From Lysobacterales bacterium (lineage in GTDB: Bacteria > Pseudomonadota > Gammaproteobacteria > Nevskiales > Salinisphaeraceae): DNA of 62,976 bases. The stretch's first letter is position 1; each line of letters begins with the position of its first letter. The stretch covers positions 1 to 62,976 of the forward strand of contig PBAO01000053.1 in assembly GCA_002715985.1 (NCBI GenBank), in the 5' to 3' direction. This document shows, in pieces, positions 28,934 through 36,347 of the stretch. The translations under genes were made by a program, and so were the position numbers. Below the pieces are notes generated by a model. The model was not told where the DNA came from. It saw only the letters and a program-made list of their open reading frames with translations, and searched no databases.

Positions 28934-29374
28934 ATGACGCTTGAAACCGACGACTTCGTGACGGGTCAATCGATTCTCACCACAGCCACTCGGGTGCCAG
29001 TGAATCGGCGCATGCAGTTTCTACCGCGGTTTCTCGGCCACGACATGCGGGTCGGCGAAGCCCTGGTTTATGACTGGATGCAGGCACTTGCCCCGGATTA
29101 CGGCGGCGGCTACTGGGAGTTTTACGAATTGAGCAACGGCGGCTTTTACATGGCGCCCGAGCTCGGTTGTGAAACGATCCGGATCCGCTGCCCCGGCAAT
29201 TTCTACGACGCAACCATGTCGCCCGATGCCGCCGGTATCGTCGCGACGCTTTATGCGCTCAATGCGTTGGTCTGGAAGACACGCAAAGCGGAACTCAGGG
29301 ACATGTTCGACCGGCTTCGTGATTACGCCGGCGATCATACCGAAGGGCCGAAGATCTTCGCGGCCATCGACTGA
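28934..29374 (+). CDS. ardB: Antirestriction protein, ArdB/KlcA family
   Basis: A 146-residue protein with the ArdB/KlcA pattern: RMQFLPRFLGHDMRVGEALV, YDWMQALAPDYGGGYWEFYE, LSNGGFYMAPEL and MSPDAAGIVATLYALNAL. The family blocks type I restriction enzymes and helps incoming conjugative DNA survive in the recipient. Length is typical. The start is fixed by AGGAG before CACCATG. It is in tandem with radC, both with the shared leader structure. Confidence 0.93.
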   Translation: MTLETDDFVTGQSILTTATRVPVNRRMQFLPRFLGHDMRVGEALVYDWMQALAPDYGGGYWEFYELSNGGFYMAPELGCETIRIRCPGNFYDATMSPDAAGIVATLYALNALVWKTRKAELRDMFDRLRDYAGDHTEGPKIFAAID

Positions 29375-29414
29375 ATTGGACCGACCAAGACACGCTTTTA
29401 AGCGCGTCATTTCC

Positions 29415-29459
29415 CACTGCGGGGCATATCACCCCGCAGGGCGTGGTGTGCCCTTTTTT
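29415..29459 (+). promoter_or_regulatory. Pseudoknot-like leader, copy 3
   Basis: Stem 1: CTGCGGGG (29417-29424) with CCCCGCAG (29432-29439), 8 bp and perfect. Stem 2: GGGCA (29422-29426) with TGCCC (29449-29453), plus CACC (29430-29433) with GGTG (29445-29448). It is followed by TTTTTT, then AAGGAG and CACCATG of radC. With the T-run, stem 2 resembles an intrinsic terminator. Confidence 0.75.
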
Positions 29460-29473
29460 CAAGGAGTATCACC

Positions 29474-29932
29474 ATGCTTTTAGCGCTATCCGACGATGAT
29501 GCAATGATCGTTCGCCAGGCGAGCGAGATCATGAAGCGCCACTTGATCTCAGATCGGACCGTACTGAGCAGCCCGATGGATACTCGGGAGTATCTGCAGC
29601 TTCAGATCGCACACCTCGAGCACGAGGTCTTTGGCGTGATCTTCGTCACTAATCGCAATCAGATTATTGACGATCGGATCATGTTTCGCGGGACGATCGA
29701 CGGCGCTGCCGTCTATCCGCGCGAGATCGCCAAGGAGGCTTTGCGGCTCAATGCGTCCGGTCTGGTGCTTTATCACAATCATCCGAGCGGTGTATCCGAG
29801 CCGTCCTGGGCCGATCGCGACATCACGGAGCGGATCACCCAGGCGGTCGGATTGTTCGATATGCGCGTTCTGGATCATCTGATCGTGGCGAGCGATCACG
29901 CGACCTCGATGGCCGAACGCGGTCTCATTTGA
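29474..29932 (+). CDS. radC: RadC-family JAB/MPN-domain protein
   Basis: A 152-residue protein consisting of the RadC JAB domain only: VFGVIFVTNRNQIIDDRIMF, FRGTIDGAAVYPREIAKEAL, GLVLYHNHPSGVSEPSWADR. HNHPSG with the downstream D is the metal-binding motif. The N-terminal HhH part of long RadC proteins is missing, as in most ICE and plasmid copies. The role is uncertain (it is not a proven repair enzyme). A strong terminator follows 8 bases after the stop. Confidence 0.93.
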   Translation: MLLALSDDDAMIVRQASEIMKRHLISDRTVLSSPMDTREYLQLQIAHLEHEVFGVIFVTNRNQIIDDRIMFRGTIDGAAVYPREIAKEALRLNASGLVLYHNHPSGVSEPSWADRDITERITQAVGLFDMRVLDHLIVASDHATSMAERGLI

Positions 29933-29940
29933 CGTTCACG

Positions 29941-29968
29941 ACCAGGGCTTCGCCCTGGTTTTTCTTTC
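29941..29968 (+). terminator. Rho-independent terminator after radC
   Basis: ACCAGGG (29941-29947), loop CTTCG, CCCTGGT (29953-29959), then TTTTTCTTTCT. It separates radC from the next gene, so that gene presumably has its own promoter. Confidence 0.85.
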
Positions 29969-29970
29969 TA

Positions 29971-30014
29971 ACCCCATCGGGGCATGCCGCCCCAATGGGG
30001 TGGCGTGTGCCCGA
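29971..30014 (+). promoter_or_regulatory. Pseudoknot-like leader, copy 4
   Basis: Stem 1: CCCCAT (29972-29977) with ATGGGG (29995-30000) and inner GGGG with CCCC. Stem 2: GGGCA (29980-29984) with TGCCC (30008-30012), and CGCC (29988-29991) with GGCG (30002-30005). The last pair is CACC/GGTG in other copies, so one pair changed on both sides. CGGAG and CACCATG follow. Confidence 0.75.
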
Positions 30015-30031
30015 TTCATTCGGAGTACACC

Positions 30032-30616
30032 ATGCAGACACAAGCACAGATCTATCGCTCTGTTCGCCATAAACAGTCGGCTCTGCCAGCGCTATCCGCC
30101 TGGCAGCACGCCGGTCAGAAGCTCGAAGTCGATCGCTGGATCGCCCGCGTCGATTTCGAGTGGAACGACCCGATCGCGCCGCGCTTTGCGCGGTGGCGTG
30201 AGTCTGGATTCGACATCGAAGCCTGTCTCGAGACCGATGAACACGGCTGGGATCTAGTCGGCGTCGACACGATCGGCGAATTTCAAAATCGCTGGGTACC
30301 CGGCGCGATCGCACACGATCGATTCAACAATCGCGTGCTCGACTGGTTCGTGCCGGCCAATGCCAGCTATGCCCAGGCCCATCCGGTATACGGCCAGGCT
30401 CAGTACAAACGGGCCTGCGCCTATGGCCACGATTGGGACTACCTGGTTTTGACGGTCAAGGCCATCCGGGCCGATGTCGAGCTCGGCGTGGCCGTGCTCG
30501 GCGGTATCGAATCGGATAGCGACGAGGATTTCGTGACCGAGTCGGTGTTCGACCTCACGGCCGAGGCTATCCAAACGGCTGGCCTCAAACTCCGCGAGCT
30601 CTGCGGCGAATGCTAA
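30032..30616 (+). CDS. Hypothetical ICE accessory protein, 194 aa
   Basis: A soluble acidic protein. It contains YRSVRHKQSALPALSAWQHA, RWRESGFDIEACLETDEHGW, GRFNNRVLDW-like repeats of aromatic residues and a C-terminal helix (DLTAEAIQTAGLKLRELCGE). No known motif. The start is fixed by CGGAG before CACCATG. It carries the shared leader like its neighbours. Confidence 0.7.
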   Translation: MQTQAQIYRSVRHKQSALPALSAWQHAGQKLEVDRWIARVDFEWNDPIAPRFARWRESGFDIEACLETDEHGWDLVGVDTIGEFQNRWVPGAIAHDRFNNRVLDWFVPANASYAQAHPVYGQAQYKRACAYGHDWDYLVLTVKAIRADVELGVAVLGGIESDSDEDFVTESVFDLTAEAIQTAGLKLRELCGEC

Positions 30617-30657
30617 CGAGCTCGTTCGCTGCCGGTTTTACCTGAGCCCGGCTTTCA

Positions 30658-30699
30658 TCCATCGGGGATCCACCATCCCCGAGGGCTTGGTGTTTCCCG
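30658..30699 (+). promoter_or_regulatory. Pseudoknot-like leader, copy 5
   Basis: Stem 1: TCGGGGAT (30662-30669) with ATCCCCGA (30675-30682), 8 bp. Stem 2: GGGGA (30664-30668) with TTCCC (30694-30698, one G:U), plus CACC (30671-30674) with GGTG (30689-30692). It is followed by GTTTTATT, TGGAG and CACCATG. Confidence 0.7.
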
Positions 30700-30717
30700 T
30701 TTTATTGGAGAACCACC

Positions 30718-31117
30718 ATGAAATACGTCGTGGGCTATTCACTGCCCTACTTCCACCACGTCCAGGTCGGCATCGAGGCCGACTCCCCGGATCATGCGAT
30801 CGAGCGTGCTCAGGCATTATTCGATACGGGCGAGATCTGGGATGACACGCCGGGAGCATCCCTTGCTTCGGGATGATTTCGACGAGGACGTCGACGCTGG
30901 AGTCGCGCTTACGTTCGAGATCGTACAAACGATCGAGACCGAGGGCGATTTCCCGGCACCGGATCACAGCGTCAATCAGCTCCGATCCGACGCCAAAGCA
31001 CGGGCTGCGGCCCGCGCGCTCGTCGCGGCCTATCAACAAGGCGAGGCCAACGGCGGTTCGATCGATTGGTCGGATCTCGATGTGGCCTATGAGCTCGCCC
31101 TGGCCAGCCAGGGCTGA
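30718..31117 (+). pseudogene. Hypothetical ICE accessory gene with one-base insertion
   Basis: The frame from 30718 (after TTGGAGAACCACC) gives KYVVGYSLPYFHHVQVGIEA, DSPDHAIERAQALFDTGEIW and DDTP, then hits a stop at 30873-30875. In the next frame the protein continues EHPLLRDDFDEDVDAGVALT, FEIVQTIETEGDFP, up to the stop at 31117. Removing one G from CCGGGAGCAT (about 30852) restores a 132-residue protein. Function unknown. It is either a real mutation or a sequencing error. Confidence 0.7.
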
Positions 31118-31148
31118 TCAGCTATAACGAGCTGATCTGACAAAACCG

Positions 31149-31169
31149 CGCCCATTCAGGGGCGTTTTA
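31149..31169 (+). terminator. Hairpin with T-run
   Basis: CGCCC (31149-31153), short loop, GGGCG (31160-31164), then TTTTAT. It lies between the frameshifted gene and leader copy 6. Confidence 0.6.
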
Positions 31170-31171
31170 TC

Positions 31172-31219
31172 CACCCGCAGGGGAACATCACCCCGGCGGG
31201 GCCTGGTGTTCCTCTTTTC
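31172..31219 (+). promoter_or_regulatory. Pseudoknot-like leader, copy 6
   Basis: Stem 1: CCCGC (31174-31178) with GCGGG (31196-31200) and inner GGGG (31180-31183) with CCCC (31191-31194). Stem 2: GGGGAAC (31180-31186) with GTTCCTC (31208-31214, one G:U), plus ACC (31190-31192) with GGT (31205-31207). It is followed by TTTTC, AGGAG and CACCATG. Confidence 0.75.
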
Positions 31220-31233
31220 ACAGGAGCAACACC

Positions 31234-31536
31234 ATGAAAACGACATCGACCCAGTCCGCCGGTCCTTCCGGGGCAAACTGCGACACCACGCCGCCGACGC
31301 TGGCCATCGTCATCGAAGGTGGCCTGGTGCAAGCGGTGGTGACCGATCGTCCAGAGGCCATCCGTGTGAACGTTCGGATCATCGACTACGACACCGACGG
31401 TGCCTCTGACGATGAGCTGTCAGAGGTGCCGCAAGGCGACGGCTCGTTCTGCGATGCCGTCGTCGATCATCGAGACCTGACCGAGGCGGCTATCGACCTC
31501 CATCACATCGTCGACAAGACCGATTCGGATCCATAA
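31234..31536 (+). CDS. Hypothetical acidic protein, 100 aa
   Basis: A small, strongly acidic protein (TLAIVIEGGLVQAVVTDRPE, RVNVRIIDYDTDGASDDELS, DLTEAAIDLHHIVDKTD). The beta-rich GGLVQAVVTDRP...IIDYDTDGAS stretch recurs in many small plasmid and ICE proteins annotated as hypothetical. The start is fixed by AGGAG before CACCATG. Function unknown; a DNA-mimic role is conceivable from its charge but not shown. Confidence 0.7.
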   Translation: MKTTSTQSAGPSGANCDTTPPTLAIVIEGGLVQAVVTDRPEAIRVNVRIIDYDTDGASDDELSEVPQGDGSFCDAVVDHRDLTEAAIDLHHIVDKTDSDP

Positions 31537-31608
31537 GCGGCGTTGATCATTCGTACTGACGTCATGCTAGGCCGGTCGCACTGCGGCCGTGCCGAGCTCA
31601 ACACAAAC

Positions 31609-31628
31609 GTCCGCTGACGCGGACTTCT
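31609..31628 (+). terminator. Short hairpin, possible terminator
   Basis: GTCCGC (31609-31614), loop TGAC, GCGGAC (31619-31624), then TTCTC. The stem is perfect, but the T-run is weak. Confidence 0.45.
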
Positions 31629-31635
31629 CATCATC

Positions 31636-31688
31636 CACCCGCCGGGGAACACCACGTCCCTGGCGGGCGCCGGTGTTCCCCTTTTTTC
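31636..31688 (+). promoter_or_regulatory. Pseudoknot-like leader, copy 7 (best formed)
   Basis: Stem 1: CCCGCC (31638-31643) with GGCGGG (31662-31667). Stem 2: GGGGAACACC (31644-31653) with GGTGTTCCCC (31672-31681), 10 bp and perfect. The two stems interleave as an H-type pseudoknot. TTTTTT follows at 31682-31687, then AGGAG and CACCATG of the next gene. Confidence 0.8.
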
Positions 31689-31702
31689 ACAGGAGCAACA
31701 CC

Positions 31703-32218
31703 ATGGGATGGTTAATCACACAGGGCCAGACGAAGGCCGAACTCATCGAACACCTCACCGAAGGTGACGCCAACCTGCGCACGCATCGGCAATGCGTGCG
31801 GGGCAACGTACTCTGGACCATTCAGGAAAACCTGAAATACCTGGGGTTGGGTCGATTCATCGTGGCGTATCTGATGGTTCACGATCCGGGCTACGGCTGG
31901 GGCTATAAACCCGTCGAGGAATCGATGGGGCCGGCCGAGCTCTCGTGCCCGGTGTCGTATCTCGACGCAGTACCCGTGCCCGATAGCGAGTTCGCTGCAC
32001 CATGGCGAGAGCGTGTTCGGCGGCGTCATGCCGACAAACAACGCCTCAAGCGCACGGTGGCCGCGGCCTCGATCGGCGATCAGGTCACGCTCACCGAAGG
32101 GTGTTTTCCGCACACGGTGACGCTGACGTCCCGGAAACCGCTGATCGGCCAAGCCGACGACGGCTCGTGCTGGCGGATTCCCCGCCGGTGCATTGCGTCG
32201 ATCAATTCGACCGCCTGA
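31703..32218 (+). CDS. DUF6927-like ICE/plasmid protein, 171 aa
   Basis: It starts MGWLITQGQTKAELIEHLTE, a pattern common in plasmid and ICE proteins of this group. The middle has NVLWTIQENLKYLGLGRFIV and YLMVHDPGYGWGYKPVEESM. The C-terminus has IGDQVTLTEGCFPHTVTLTS and CWRIPRRCIASI, a small beta domain. The DUF number is from memory and should be checked. Function unknown. It is the last gene with the shared leader and is followed by a strong terminator. Confidence 0.75.
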   Translation: MGWLITQGQTKAELIEHLTEGDANLRTHRQCVRGNVLWTIQENLKYLGLGRFIVAYLMVHDPGYGWGYKPVEESMGPAELSCPVSYLDAVPVPDSEFAAPWRERVRRRHADKQRLKRTVAAASIGDQVTLTEGCFPHTVTLTSRKPLIGQADDGSCWRIPRRCIASINSTA

Positions 32219-32227
32219 CCAATTTAG

Positions 32228-32253
32228 GGCCCCTTTTCGAAGGGGCCTTTTTT
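32228..32253 (+). terminator. Rho-independent terminator
   Basis: GGCCCCTT (32228-32235), loop TTCG, AAGGGGCC (32240-32247), then TTTTTT. It ends the leader-bearing gene series. Confidence 0.92.
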
Positions 32254-32361
32254 CGCACAATCATTGTGGATAACCTGCGTCGCCACGCCGCGCAAACGCA
32301 GACCGGCTGCGGCCCGGCTGGGATCTGATCGGTCTTTGACCAATCCGCCCAGGCCGCCCTC

Positions 32362-32390
32362 AAAATTCCGGCAGCGGCGTGTGGGATTTT
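32362..32390. terminator. AT-flanked hairpin, possible bidirectional terminator
   Basis: AAAATTCC (32362-32369) and GGGATTTT (32383-32390) can pair with one mismatch. The hairpin at 33084-33112 has the same outer sequence and a similar right flank (TATTRTGTC/TATTGTTC), so the two are related. Confidence 0.45.
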
Positions 32391-32453
32391 GTATTATGTC
32401 GCCGCACGCGATCGCGCAGATTGATCCTGTCATTCACCAGACGACGATCGGCA

Positions 32454-33026
32454 ATGCGGCTTCCGGAGACACTACGGCGTCGCCTTTTGACCTGGGCGCG
32501 GGAATACCACAGCGAGGCTCGGCCCAGCGATTTCCTGATCCAGAACGAGAACGGTCCGTATCTCGCCCGATGGTATGTTATCCGCCAGGGTCGGCGCTGG
32601 CTCGATCGGTCGCCGGCGATCCGGCGGCATGATCTTGAGCACGAGAATCCGCGGGTCGACGGCGGCCGACGTAACGTATTCGTGCATCAGTTTCTGGCCA
32701 GCGACGACGATCGGGCGTTGCACGACCATCCCTGGCCCTGGATCACGATCATTCTCGACGGCGAATACCTCGAGCATGTGCCGGCCGACGCCCGGCATCC
32801 GGGTGGGCCGACCGTAGCCCATCGACGACGCGCCGGCGATGTGGTCATGCGATACAACGCCGCGCGACCGCATCGCATCGAACTGATCGATCATCGCCCA
32901 ACCACGACGCTGTTTCTCACCGGCCGAAAACGCCGCGAATGGGGCTTTTACTGTCGCCAGGGCTGGCGGAACTGGCGCAATTTCACCGCGACGGACGGCC
33001 GCGGTGGATCGCGCGGGTGCGCGTGA
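32454..33026 (+). CDS. Cupin-like hypothetical protein
   Basis: A 190-residue protein. VFVHQFLASDDDRALHDHPW then PWITIILDGEYLEHV, HRRRAGDVVMRYNAARPHRI and PTTTLFLTGRKRREWGFYCR match a cupin-like family frequent on phages, plasmids and ICEs. The H-x-H-P-W pair and the later H give a plausible metal site. The start at 32454 has only a weak ribosome site, so it may start elsewhere. Substrate unknown. Confidence 0.7.
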   Translation: MRLPETLRRRLLTWAREYHSEARPSDFLIQNENGPYLARWYVIRQGRRWLDRSPAIRRHDLEHENPRVDGGRRNVFVHQFLASDDDRALHDHPWPWITIILDGEYLEHVPADARHPGGPTVAHRRRAGDVVMRYNAARPHRIELIDHRPTTTLFLTGRKRREWGFYCRQGWRNWRNFTATDGRGGSRGCA

Positions 33027-33083
33027 ACGCGATCGATGGCACACGTTCAATCGGTAAGCGGCCACCCGAACCAACGTCCGATC

Positions 33084-33112
33084 AAAATTCCGACACGCCC
33101 TGTCGGAATTTT
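33084..33112. terminator. Perfect 12-bp hairpin, bidirectional terminator
   Basis: AAAATTCCGACA (33084-33095) and TGTCGGAATTTT (33101-33112) with a 5-base loop. A- and T-tracts on both sides make it a likely bidirectional terminator between the cupin-like gene and the PH-domain gene. Confidence 0.75.
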
Positions 33113-33172
33113 CTATTGTTCGAGCTACGCCGGCCGGACAGCATAAGCCCGTCATTTCGACAGGCTCTGACG

Positions 33173-33691
33173 ATGAACGATGCAACCGACGACCGAGACG
33201 CGGTGGACGCCCGCATCAAACCCGCACCGGGCTCTACCGAGGATGAGCAGATCTTGTGGTCAGCCACTCCCGGCCACGTCACGAATCTGCATATCTACGT
33301 TGTCGCCGTGATTGCCGCGGCCGTGCTGGGCATCTACGCGCCCTGGCCGTGGGTCGGCTTGGCGCTGATTCCGCTGACGGTCGCCGGCGACTATGCCGCT
33401 GCGCTGCAGGCCACCCGCTACGAGCTCACCAGCCAGCGTCTACGCAAGAAGTGGGGCCTGCTCTCGCGTCGCGGTGAGGAAGTCGAGCTCTACCGCGTGG
33501 AAGACACGAATCCAACGGCCCCGCTGCTGTACCGGCTGGCTGGCCGCGGCAACGTCGAGGTGCTGTCGGCCGATCGCACGAACGACGATCTGATGCTCAA
33601 GGCGATCAAGAATCACGAGCGGGTTCGGAATCGGATTCGCGAGCACGTCGAAACAATGCGCCGAGACAAAGGCACGCGCGTCGTGGAGTGA
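33173..33691 (+). CDS. Bacterial PH-domain (YdbS-like) membrane protein
   Basis: A 172-residue protein with two hydrophobic segments (residues ~38-75) followed by a bacterial PH domain: TRYELTSQRLRKKWGLLSRR, GEEVELYRVEDTNPTAPLLY, GRGNVEVLSADRTNDDLMLK. This is the bPH_2 pattern of small membrane proteins. The ATG at 33173 begins the protein after a T-rich leader. No partner is apparent. It may be involved in membrane stress; that is inference. Confidence 0.82.
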   Translation: MNDATDDRDAVDARIKPAPGSTEDEQILWSATPGHVTNLHIYVVAVIAAAVLGIYAPWPWVGLALIPLTVAGDYAAALQATRYELTSQRLRKKWGLLSRRGEEVELYRVEDTNPTAPLLYRLAGRGNVEVLSADRTNDDLMLKAIKNHERVRNRIREHVETMRRDKGTRVVE

Positions 33692-33696
33692 GCGCC

Positions 33697-34093
33697 ATGG
33701 CTTTGAGCCCCCGTACAACCATCGAAGATCGCATTGTCCAAGCGGGCAAGCCTGCCGCCGAGGTTTTTCCGTTGCCCGCAGCGGGCGAATCCGAGGTGAT
33801 GAATCGGCCGATCCTGTACTGCGCCCGCTGCGGTGCCGAAATCCAAACGCGGCACATCGTCTGGCAGATCAGCCGATGGCCGGGCAGTCGATATTCGCGC
33901 GCTGCACGGCTGCCCGCATTGCCGGTTCGGCACGAGACCGCGACTGCGCTGGTACGCCGACGGCCGACTCGAAGGCCCGCATCCGGACACTGGCCGCTGG
34001 GTTCATTATCCGGCAATCACGCCCCGATACCGCTTTTACAGGCGCTGGGTCGAAACGGCGCGGCTGCTGTTCGGTGGCACACCGCAGCCTTGA
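33697..34093 (+). pseudogene. Zinc-ribbon protein with one-base insertion
   Basis: From 33697 (GGAG eight bases upstream) the frame gives NRPILYCARCGAEIQTRHIV then WQI. At about 33867 the frame shifts and the protein continues ADGRAVDIRALHGCPHCRFG, RPRLRWYADGRLEGPHPDTG, up to the stop at 34093. CxxC pairs (CARC, CPHC) suggest a zinc ribbon. Removing one base in CAGATCAGCC restores the frame. Function unknown. Confidence 0.65.
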
Positions 34094-34132
34094 TAACTGT
34101 CGCCCATGCAAGTCTTGCAGGAGATCGATCGC

Positions 34133-34927
34133 ATGACACGCCATAATGCCCTTGTTGCGGCGATCACCGGCATCGCCTTGATCAGCGGGATCGCGGCGGG
34201 CCCGGCCGCGGCCGAATCCCCACCGCAGCCGAACTACCCCAAAGTGCTCCGCCGGATGGTCGATGCCGGCGAGATCCAGGTAGTGAAACAATTTCCCACC
34301 GACAAGCCGGGCCTGACCGGCTATCGGGTCAAACGCGACGGCTACCAGACCGTGGTCTACGGTGAAGACGATTATCTCATGCTCGGCCCACTCTACGGGC
34401 CGAAAGGCACGAATCTGTCGAAACGCTATAAACGGCAGCATCAATCCCGGCCCGACGTCGCCCAGACGATCGACGGCTTGGATTCCGAACATCTGATTAC
34501 CGAGGGCGCGGCCGATGCGCCGGCGTTGTACGTCTTTCTCGATCCCAACTGCATTTTTTGCCACAAGCTCTATCAGCAGACCGCCCCTTTGGTGAAACAG
34601 GGCAAGCTGCGGATCCACTGGATCCTGGTCGGCGTGCTCGGTTCGAGCAGTATCGGCCGGGCTGCCACGATCCTGTCGGCCGATGATCCCGTCGGCATGC
34701 TCGCCCAGGACGAGGCTGGCTTTGACGTGGCCAATGAACAAGGCGGTGTCACGCCCAAGAAACCGGATGACAAGATAGCCAATGTCCTCGATCGCCACCG
34801 CGACGCCATGTTCAACGTCGGCGGTCGCGGTACGCCCGTGGTGCTGTTCCAGAATCCGGACGGCCATTGGCAGGCCCGGCAGGGTCTGCCGCCGGTCGGC
34901 TGGCTTGACCATTACGCGCAGGATTAA
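34133..34927 (+). CDS. DsbC/DsbG-like periplasmic thiol-disulfide protein
   Basis: A 264-residue protein with a signal peptide (residues ~1-27, ending AAGPAAA). An N-terminal dimerisation-like region is followed by a thioredoxin fold: PALYVFLDPNCIFCHKLYQQ with a CxxC (CIFC), and a cis-Pro strand GGRGTPVVLFQNPDG. Proteins of this kind in ICEs (TraF/DsbC-like) help fold disulfide-rich transfer components such as the TraU-like gene at 1167. The start at 34133 has AGGAG upstream. Confidence 0.85.
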   Translation: MTRHNALVAAITGIALISGIAAGPAAAESPPQPNYPKVLRRMVDAGEIQVVKQFPTDKPGLTGYRVKRDGYQTVVYGEDDYLMLGPLYGPKGTNLSKRYKRQHQSRPDVAQTIDGLDSEHLITEGAADAPALYVFLDPNCIFCHKLYQQTAPLVKQGKLRIHWILVGVLGSSSIGRAATILSADDPVGMLAQDEAGFDVANEQGGVTPKKPDDKIANVLDRHRDAMFNVGGRGTPVVLFQNPDGHWQARQGLPPVGWLDHYAQD

Positions 34928-34962
34928 GCTATCCCATGGGCTCATCCGCCCCGAGGACCCCT

Positions 34963-35166
34963 ATGATAAAAGTCGATGGGCCCTGCCCCGAATGCAGCCA
35001 ATCGCCGGTCAATCGGTTCGATCTAATGGACGGAGAGATTTGGATCTGTCCCGGCTGTGGCTATCAGGAGATCACCGCCGGCGTAGACATCGAAGCGCAA
35101 CTGAATGCCCTGGCCGAGCACGATCCCGAGCTCGCCGCCGGTTGGCGCGAGACGCTGGGTATCTGA
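34963..35166 (+). CDS. Small zinc-ribbon protein, 67 aa
   Basis: It contains two CxxC pairs (GPCPECSQSPVNRFDLMDGE and WICPGCGYQEITAG), a classical zinc ribbon. The start at 34963 has GAGG six bases upstream. It sits between the DsbG-like gene and a small membrane gene. Function unknown; an adaptor or nucleic-acid-binding role is possible. Confidence 0.7.
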   Translation: MIKVDGPCPECSQSPVNRFDLMDGEIWICPGCGYQEITAGVDIEAQLNALAEHDPELAAGWRETLGI

Positions 35167-35179
35167 GCCTTGGCGCGTG

Positions 35180-35443
35180 ATGGCACGACCCTCGCCGCGC
35201 GAAGCCAGCCAATGGCGTCCCGTCAGCTATTTCGTCTTGATGTTGTTTGTCGTGCTTTTCGCGCTCGCCCTAATCGGTATCGCGCCCTGGATTCAAGCGC
35301 TTTATGCCAGCTGGGTCGGCGTCGGCGTGATCGCCCTGGTACACGCCGAGGTCGAGCCGGAAACCCCGCAACGCTTCGCCGCGAATCTCAAACGCTTTCT
35401 ACGCAGCCATATCTGGCCGCTCTACATGCCGAGGAATCGATAG
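35180..35443 (+). CDS. Small membrane protein, 87 aa
   Basis: It has two hydrophobic segments (PVSYFVLMLFVVLFALALIG and ALYASWVGVGVIALVHAEV) and a basic C-terminus (RFAANLKRFLRSHIWPLYMP). No family is recognised. It starts 13 bases after the zinc-ribbon gene and is likely co-transcribed. Confidence 0.6.
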   Translation: MARPSPREASQWRPVSYFVLMLFVVLFALALIGIAPWIQALYASWVGVGVIALVHAEVEPETPQRFAANLKRFLRSHIWPLYMPRNR

Positions 35444-35454
35444 ATGGTCGATGA

Positions 35455-35766
35455 GCGGAGCTCGATGTAAGAGGTGGCCGCCGGGATGCAGCGGGCGGAA
35501 TACGCCCCTGCTATGAGTTCTGTCGGTGTCAGCGGCCGGATCTACTCGATACGCTGATTACCGGCGCGGATCGCCTGGGCGCGATTGCGTTCGAGCTCGA
35601 ATGCCAGCAGCCGAACACGTTGCTCGCCTGGAAATTTCCCGAGGCCTATGCGCTCGTTGCCGTCCTGCCTGACGCGCTCGATGCGGCCTGTGAACGCCGC
35701 GAGGCCGATACCTACACAACTCTGTTGGCCGATGGCATCGTTCGCGGATCTCGCAGCCATAGCTAG
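35455..35766 (+). pseudogene. Hypothetical gene remnant without start
   Basis: An open frame with good codon use gives CYEFCRCQRPDLLDTLITGA, DRLGAIAFELECQQPNTLLA, WKFPEAYALVAVLPDALDAA and ends at 35766. The start of the protein seems to be in another frame (MQRAEYAP from 35485), needing one extra C in ACGCCCCTGC. The family is unknown. It is probably a frameshifted ICE accessory gene. Confidence 0.45.
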
Positions 35767-36347
35767 CGCCTGCGCGCACATCCGAAACGCGACGCCACAG
35801 ATCAAACATTACGGCCACCAGACGCCGGATCCACAGAAACGTCTTTTCGCCGAATGACGACTACAGTCGAGCACATCAAGGACCGGATCTCGCGCTACAA
35901 CGCGCTTCGCGTCGGCTATATTACCGTTCCTTAACCCACGGTCATGCAGGCACGGGTTGCGCGAAACTGGCCAGCCCGCACGCGACCTTCGATTCGCGAT
36001 TATAGCGGTAGCATCGCGGCAACATATCGGGCGGCTCGATCGTATCTGAATGAGCTCGAGCCGCATCTGTCGGTCGCGCGTCGGTTGCGCGATACTTGGG
36101 ATCAATTCACGACACCGAAAAATCGTACGCCCTGCACCGTTGCGATGACTCAAGAATACCAACCTAGACGAGATTGCCGCTTGACGAACCGTCAAGGTCG
36201 TCGCGTGCTTTGCCACGGGTAAGCAATATAGCCACGACTTAATATAATATCACTGTAACAAATTGATTTGTATGTTGTTTCAAGGCACGATGCGTACATC
36301 TTTATAAAGCTGCTTCCAAGTTGTTGCGGCTCCTAACTGGTATTCGC
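35767..36347. other. Boundary region between ICE genes and metal island
   Basis: It holds short open frames (for example 35944-36222 plus strand, MQARVARNWPARTRPSIRDY) that resemble nothing known and may be remnants. From about 36223 the DNA turns AT-rich (TTAATATAATATCACTGTAA), which looks like the promoter region for the MntP-like gene. I saw no clear attachment site or direct repeat here. Confidence 0.4.

Noticed and set aside
28207-31688. CRISPR array
   Set aside because: The repeats are ~45 nt, diverged in sequence with compensatory changes, and spaced by whole genes. They are leaders, not CRISPR repeats.
33869-34945. 358-residue minus-strand frame
   Set aside because: It is antisense to the DsbG-like gene, which has a signal peptide and CxxC.
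35944-36222. 92-residue plus-strand frame at the ICE/metal boundary
   Set aside because: There is no ribosome site, no homology pattern and a composition like non-coding DNA. It is mentioned only in the intergenic entry.
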